Of a DNA stretch of 19,133 bases, positions 15,619 to 19,133 are shown piece by piece. The notes below the pieces were generated by a model that worked only from the letters and a program-made list of their open reading frames with translations, did no database searches and was not told where the DNA came from. The position numbers were made by a program, and so were the translations under genes. This DNA is from CAYVGO01 sp964450725. Its GTDB lineage: Bacteria > Bacteroidota > Bacteroidia > Bacteroidales > UBA932. The stretch covers positions 1 to 19,133 of the forward strand of contig CAYVGO010000045.1 of the NCBI GenBank assembly GCA_964450725.1. The letters are read 5' to 3'. Each line of letters opens with the position of its first letter. Within the stretch, counting starts at the first letter, position 1.

Positions 15619-15653
15619 AAAAGAGGATGTGTAAAAACGACACATCCTCTTTT
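15619..15653 (+). terminator. Strong Rho-independent terminator of the RRM gene
   Basis: AAAAGAGGATGTGT and ACACATCCTCTTTT form a perfect 14-base-pair stem with the 7-base loop AAAAACG, followed by more T. The A-run on the other side could make it work in both directions. A short open frame across it (15600-15788) is not a gene. Confidence 0.93.
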
Positions 15654-15655
15654 TT

Positions 15656-16082
15656 ATTATATAATCTTTATCTCTATACAAGGAACATTTTTTATACACT
15701 TTTGTATATTAAAGCAATCACATTTATTGCTGCAAGGATTACCATCCTGTTTTTGGATATTATTAAAGTAGATAAAAATTGCATGTGAAGATACTTTTTT
15801 CTCACTTAAGAACACAAGAAAAAAATATTTTAATGCAAATTGATTGCCCGACTACTCTAACTATCTAACACATTTTGATAGTCAATAATATCCTTATGTT
15901 TATTGATTTTTCAATGATTTTCAACCGTAGATTTGTCAATCGCAAAACCTTGTGATACTCTTGATATGTTTTCGCCAAACAAGGAATAGTTTGGATAATT
16001 CATACCCCCCCTGAAACTGTAAAGAAAATCTTACAGATTTTGTCGCAATTCATTCTTAGCAGACAACAATAATTTCTAATCT
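15656..16082. other. AT-rich intergenic stretch, no gene seen
   Basis: About 430 bases with no convincing reading frame and no recognised RNA. Minor structures are a weak hairpin AGGAT-TACC-ATCCT at 15735-15748 followed by T-rich sequence, a short C-run at 16003-16011, and CTGTAA/TTACAG at 16017-16036, a 6-base-pair stem. None is strong enough to call. Confidence 0.5.
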
Positions 16083-16113
16083 TTTCAAACATTCACCTTT
16101 CTAATTATCTTTG
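16083..16113 (+). promoter_or_regulatory. Promoter of the polysaccharide deacetylase gene
   Basis: TATCTTTG (16106-16113) matches TAnnTTTG and is followed by CA, as at rplU and tRNA-Asn. TTTC at 16083-16086, exactly 19 bases upstream, is one base from the -33 TTTG. The -7 box overlaps a TTG codon at 16111, which argues against translation starting there. Confidence 0.65.
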
Positions 16114-16134
16114 CATTTTTATATTCTCCAATTT

Positions 16135-16740
16135 ATGATTGCAACACCTCGATGGTTCAGCAAAATCTTTCCATCATATCAATGGTTTATTGATAATCAA
16201 AATAATGAAATCTACCTGACTTTTGATGACGGACCAACACCCAATATCACGGAATGGATTTTATTAAAATTGGAGGAATATCAGGCTAAAGCAACCTTTT
16301 TCTGTATTGGAAAAAATGTTGTCCTTTATCCTGAATTATATCAAGAAATTATTCGACAGGGGCATGCCGTAGGAAATCATACCCATAATCATTTAAAAGG
16401 TTGGGGAACATCTACATCGGCTTACATTCAAAATGTAGAAAAAGCCTCAGAATATATTGATTCAAATCTTTTTAGACCTCCATACGGACGTATCGGAGTG
16501 AATCAAACCCGTATTTTAAAAGAAAAGTTTAAGATTATTATGTGGGAAAGTTTAAGTTTTGACTACGACCGTAAAATATCTCCAAAGGTTTGTGCCAAGA
16601 ATGTAATATCAACAGCAAAAGTAGGGTCAATTATTGTATTTCATGATTCGCTGAAGGCTGAAAAAAACATGAAATACGGTTTAGAAAAATCGTTAGAACA
16701 TTTTGCTGCAATGGAGTGGAAAATGGTAGCCATCACCTAA
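16135..16740 (+). CDS. Polysaccharide deacetylase (NodB domain)
   Basis: This compact carbohydrate esterase family 4 enzyme of 201 residues removes N-acetyl groups from glycans such as peptidoglycan or chitin-like polymers, using a metal. Motif 1 is TFDDGPT (29-35; base D31, metal ligand D32). Motif 2 is H82-T-H-N-H86 with both metal histidines. Motif 3 is RPPYGR (114-119), and motif 5 is IIVFHDS (166-172, H170). No signal peptide or membrane segment precedes the domain, which is unusual for a cell-wall deacetylase and leaves the location open. The frame extends to a TTG at 16111, but that lies inside the -7 box, so the ATG at 16135 is chosen. recG follows 37 bases downstream, perhaps on the same transcript. 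Confidence 0.92.
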   Translation: MIATPRWFSKIFPSYQWFIDNQNNEIYLTFDDGPTPNITEWILLKLEEYQAKATFFCIGKNVVLYPELYQEIIRQGHAVGNHTHNHLKGWGTSTSAYIQNVEKASEYIDSNLFRPPYGRIGVNQTRILKEKFKIIMWESLSFDYDRKISPKVCAKNVISTAKVGSIIVFHDSLKAEKNMKYGLEKSLEHFAAMEWKMVAIT

Positions 16741-16777
16741 ACTTAAGTACTTCCAATCCTTTGATAATTTCAATGTT

Positions 16778-18871
16778 ATGCTCAGTACTGCATTAAAATA
16801 TTTGCCCGGCCTGGGTGAAAAGCGTGCCAAATTGTTACAACAAGAACTACACATTGAAACATTTGAGGATTTACTCTACCATTTTCCCTACAGATATATT
16901 GACAGAACTGTTTTTCACTCAATACAACAAATATCGGAAGAGTTACCATACGTTCAAATCAAAGGACACATCACCGGATTACGGGTTGTTGAAAGTGGTA
17001 CCAAAAGACTCATTGCTCATTTTTTTGACGGAAAACATAATATGGATTTGATTTGGTTTAAAGGATTGGCATACATCCAAAAAATCATTCAACTAAATCA
17101 TGCTTATATCATTTTTGGTAAACCATCATTCTTCCAAAATACTCCAACCATTATTCATCCTGAAATAGAAAGCATAGAAAAAGAGAATGACCCGAAGTTC
17201 AAAAATATACAAGGAATTTATCCTGTTACAGAAAAATTAAAACAAGGGTATTTTACCCCAAGAGTATTTTCACAATACATTAAAACTGTCTTACAACAAT
17301 GTGAACATCAAATTCAAGAAACATTACCACAGCATATTATTACGACCAATAACTTTTTACCTCTCAAAGACGCTTTACATCAAATCCATTTTCCAAATAA
17401 TATGGAATTGCAAAAAAAAGCAATAGAAAGGCTAAAGTTTGATGAACTTTTCTTTTTAGAACTTCAAATTTTCAAGCAACATATCCATAATAATCCTACA
17501 GGAAAAGGAATTGTTTTCAGCCGTATTGGTGATTTCTTTAACGAATTTTACCATAACCTACCCTTTCCACTCACCAATGCTCAAAAAAACGTACTGCGAC
17601 AGATACGGCACAATGTAGGAAACGGCAAGCAAATGAACAGATTGCTACAAGGCGATGTAGGAAGCGGCAAAACCATTGTTGCTTTAATGGCTGCACTGAT
17701 GGCTGTTGATAATGGCTACCAAGCCTGCATTATGGCTCCTACCGAAATTCTTGCTCAACAGCATTATCAATCTGTCCTTAAATTAATGGGTACTCTTCCG
17801 GTGCAAATAGATTTATTGACCGGCTCTGTAAAAGCCTCACTGCGTAAGAAAATTTTACCCCAACTTGCCAATGGAAATACCCATTTGCTTATCGGTACCC
17901 ATGCTCTTATTGAGGAACCTGTACAATTCAAAAATCTTGGCATGGTAATTATTGACGAGCAACATCGATTTGGCGTAGAACAGCGTGCCAAGTTAAGAAG
18001 TAAAAATACACCTCCTCCTCACGTATTGGTTATGACAGCCACACCCATACCAAGAACGTTATCTATGACACTTTATGGCGACTTAGATGTTTCTATTATT
18101 GATGAATTACCTGCCGGACGTACTCCGATTATCACAAAACACTATTATGAAGCACAAAGATTATTACTTTTCGGATTTCTTCGTGAACAAATCAAGTTAG
18201 GACGGCAAGTCTATATGGTCTATCCGTTAGTTTCTGAATCTGAAAATTTTGACTACTTGGATGTACAAAATGGGTACTTATCGATGGTGCAAGCATTTCC
18301 ACCTCCCGAATTTACTACCGTCATGGTACACGGACAAATGAAGGCAGAAGAAAAAGAGTACGCCATGCGATTATTTAAAGAAGGAAAAGCCCATATTTTA
18401 GTTGCAACAACAGTGATTGAAGTTGGTGTAGATGTACCGAATGCTTCTGTTATGGTTATTGAAAATGCCGAAAAATTCGGACTCTCACAGTTGCATCAAT
18501 TGCGGGGAAGAGTAGGCAGAGGTTCTTATCAATCCTATTGTATTTTAGTCAGCGGATACAAATTAACCTCAGATTCTAAAAAAAGATTATCTATTTTATG
18601 TCGTACCAACAATGGTTTTGAAATTGCCGAAGAAGACTTAAAAATGCGAGGTCCCGGAAGCATGGAAGGTACACAACAAAGCGGAATGGCGGTGAATTTA
18701 AAAATTGCAAATCTTTGTCAAGACGGAAGACTTATTGAACTTGCCAGACATTATGCACGTGAAATCACTTCACAAGATCCTCTACTGCAAAAAAGTGAAC
18801 ATAAAATATTAATAATACCGCTAATGCGTTATCAACAACACACCTCTCAAAACTTTTCCAAAATCGGATAA
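16778..18871 (+). CDS. recG: ATP-dependent DNA helicase RecG
   Basis: RecG is a monomeric superfamily 2 helicase that reverses stalled replication forks and processes Holliday junctions and R-loops. The 697 residues match the usual length for this phylum. The N-terminal wedge domain carries the OB fold (about 55-150), preceded by LPGLGEKRAKLL, a helix-hairpin-helix-like start. Helicase motifs are all present: Walker A GDVGSGKT at 292-299, DEQH at 393-396, TATPIPRT from 420, then VATTVIEVGVDVPNA and LRGRVGRG in the second helicase domain. The C-terminus is the conserved LKMRGPGSMEGTQQSG segment and a short tail. The first residues MLSTALKYLPGLG support the ATG at 16778. Confidence 0.97.
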   Translation: MLSTALKYLPGLGEKRAKLLQQELHIETFEDLLYHFPYRYIDRTVFHSIQQISEELPYVQIKGHITGLRVVESGTKRLIAHFFDGKHNMDLIWFKGLAYIQKIIQLNHAYIIFGKPSFFQNTPTIIHPEIESIEKENDPKFKNIQGIYPVTEKLKQGYFTPRVFSQYIKTVLQQCEHQIQETLPQHIITTNNFLPLKDALHQIHFPNNMELQKKAIERLKFDELFFLELQIFKQHIHNNPTGKGIVFSRIGDFFNEFYHNLPFPLTNAQKNVLRQIRHNVGNGKQMNRLLQGDVGSGKTIVALMAALMAVDNGYQACIMAPTEILAQQHYQSVLKLMGTLPVQIDLLTGSVKASLRKKILPQLANGNTHLLIGTHALIEEPVQFKNLGMVIIDEQHRFGVEQRAKLRSKNTPPPHVLVMTATPIPRTLSMTLYGDLDVSIIDELPAGRTPIITKHYYEAQRLLLFGFLREQIKLGRQVYMVYPLVSESENFDYLDVQNGYLSMVQAFPPPEFTTVMVHGQMKAEEKEYAMRLFKEGKAHILVATTVIEVGVDVPNASVMVIENAEKFGLSQLHQLRGRVGRGSYQSYCILVSGYKLTSDSKKRLSILCRTNNGFEIAEEDLKMRGPGSMEGTQQSGMAVNLKIANLCQDGRLIELARHYAREITSQDPLLQKSEHKILIIPLMRYQQHTSQNFSKIG

Positions 18872-19133
18872 TTTGTATTGTTGCATCAGGCATTTTGAGG
18901 ATATGAGTGTCTATTGAAGACCTGCAAGTTTTTCGACCGACAGGGCGGAGTTTATATAACCCCCTACAAGGTAACTCCGACAGGGGTATAACGCAGTAAG
19001 GGGTAAGAGATAAAACTGTCCTACGTGCAGAAGGTACGCGATTTTTTGTTTATGATGTTTGGTAAGTTGTTGTCGCACCCCTTTCGTGGTGCCGGAGGAT
19101 GGTGTTTGCGCTTCCCTGCACTGCGTTGTCCCT
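18872..19133. repeat. GC-rich dispersed-repeat-like DNA at the right edge
   Basis: After recG the base composition shifts to roughly half G+C. The stretch contains direct repeats (CGACAGGG near 18938 and again near 18978), inverted GGAGTT (18947-18952) with AACTCC (18973-18978), ACCCC/GGGGT arms around 18959-18987, and a hairpin GCACC (19075-19079) / GGTGC (19088-19092). On the minus strand one frame is open from the window edge to a TAG at 18911-18913 (73 codons), without a start in view. The composition and internal repeats suggest a dispersed repeat, not a gene. No terminator is seen for recG. Confidence 0.5.

Noticed and set aside
15600..15788. Short open frame after the RRM gene
   Set aside because: It spans the strong terminator hairpin and codes for low-complexity sequence without homology that I recognise.
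16017..16036. CTGTAA/TTACAG hairpin before the deacetylase as a riboswitch or attenuator
   Set aside because: The stem is only six base pairs and lies upstream of the predicted transcription start, so it would not be in the leader.

Overview
The window looks like an AT-rich chromosomal segment of a Bacteroidota bacterium, probably Bacteroidales. The reasons are: several promoters fit the Bacteroidota pattern TTTG-N19/20-TAnnTTTG (clearest before rplU, tRNA-Asn and an RRM gene); Shine-Dalgarno sites are largely absent; the RelA/SpoT, Dxs and IspH proteins have Bacteroidota-like sequence features; and there is an Rpn-type PD-(D/E)XK nuclease gene. The genus cannot be read from the sequence. It is draft sequence: a 100-base N run at 11451-11550 is an assembly gap, and both ends of the window are GC-richer, repeat-like DNA.

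Layout. 161-4711 (+) is a phosphate module: pstA, pstB, phoU, then an OmpR-class response regulator and a membrane histidine kinase (PhoB/PhoR-like). The pstA-pstB and pstB-phoU spacers hold two copies of one heptamer-based inverted-repeat element. 4761-7040 (-) holds an LplT-like MFS transporter, the rpmA/rplU ribosomal pair with a clear promoter and terminator, and tRNA-Asn(GUU) with its own promoter and terminator. 7114-15070 (-) is a long co-directional run: dxs, ispH, an Rpn-family nuclease cut by the gap, a membrane-anchored serine hydrolase, a RelA/SpoT alarmone enzyme and a zinc-finger methyltransferase. 15324-18871 (+) carries a small RRM RNA-binding protein with a promoter and a strong terminator, a NodB-type polysaccharide deacetylase and recG.

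How the genes work together. PstA and PstB are the second permease subunit and the ATPase of the high-affinity phosphate importer; PhoU couples transport to the two-component pair. PstS and PstC are not in view. Dxs and IspH are the first and last enzymes of the non-mevalonate isoprenoid pathway and overlap by 13 bases. The serine hydrolase, RelA/SpoT enzyme and methyltransferase are 8 and 47 bases apart and probably share a transcript. The rest is housekeeping: translation (L21, L27, tRNA-Asn), recombination repair (RecG) and envelope metabolism.

I do not see a clearly new multi-gene system. The points most worth a second look are the paired palindromic elements around pstB, one of which reads in frame into pstB; the RelA/SpoT protein with a degenerate hydrolase site and a charged insertion of about 60 residues; the Rpn gene whose tandem 12-base repeat coincides with the assembly gap; and a perfect dyad inside the RRM gene promoter.
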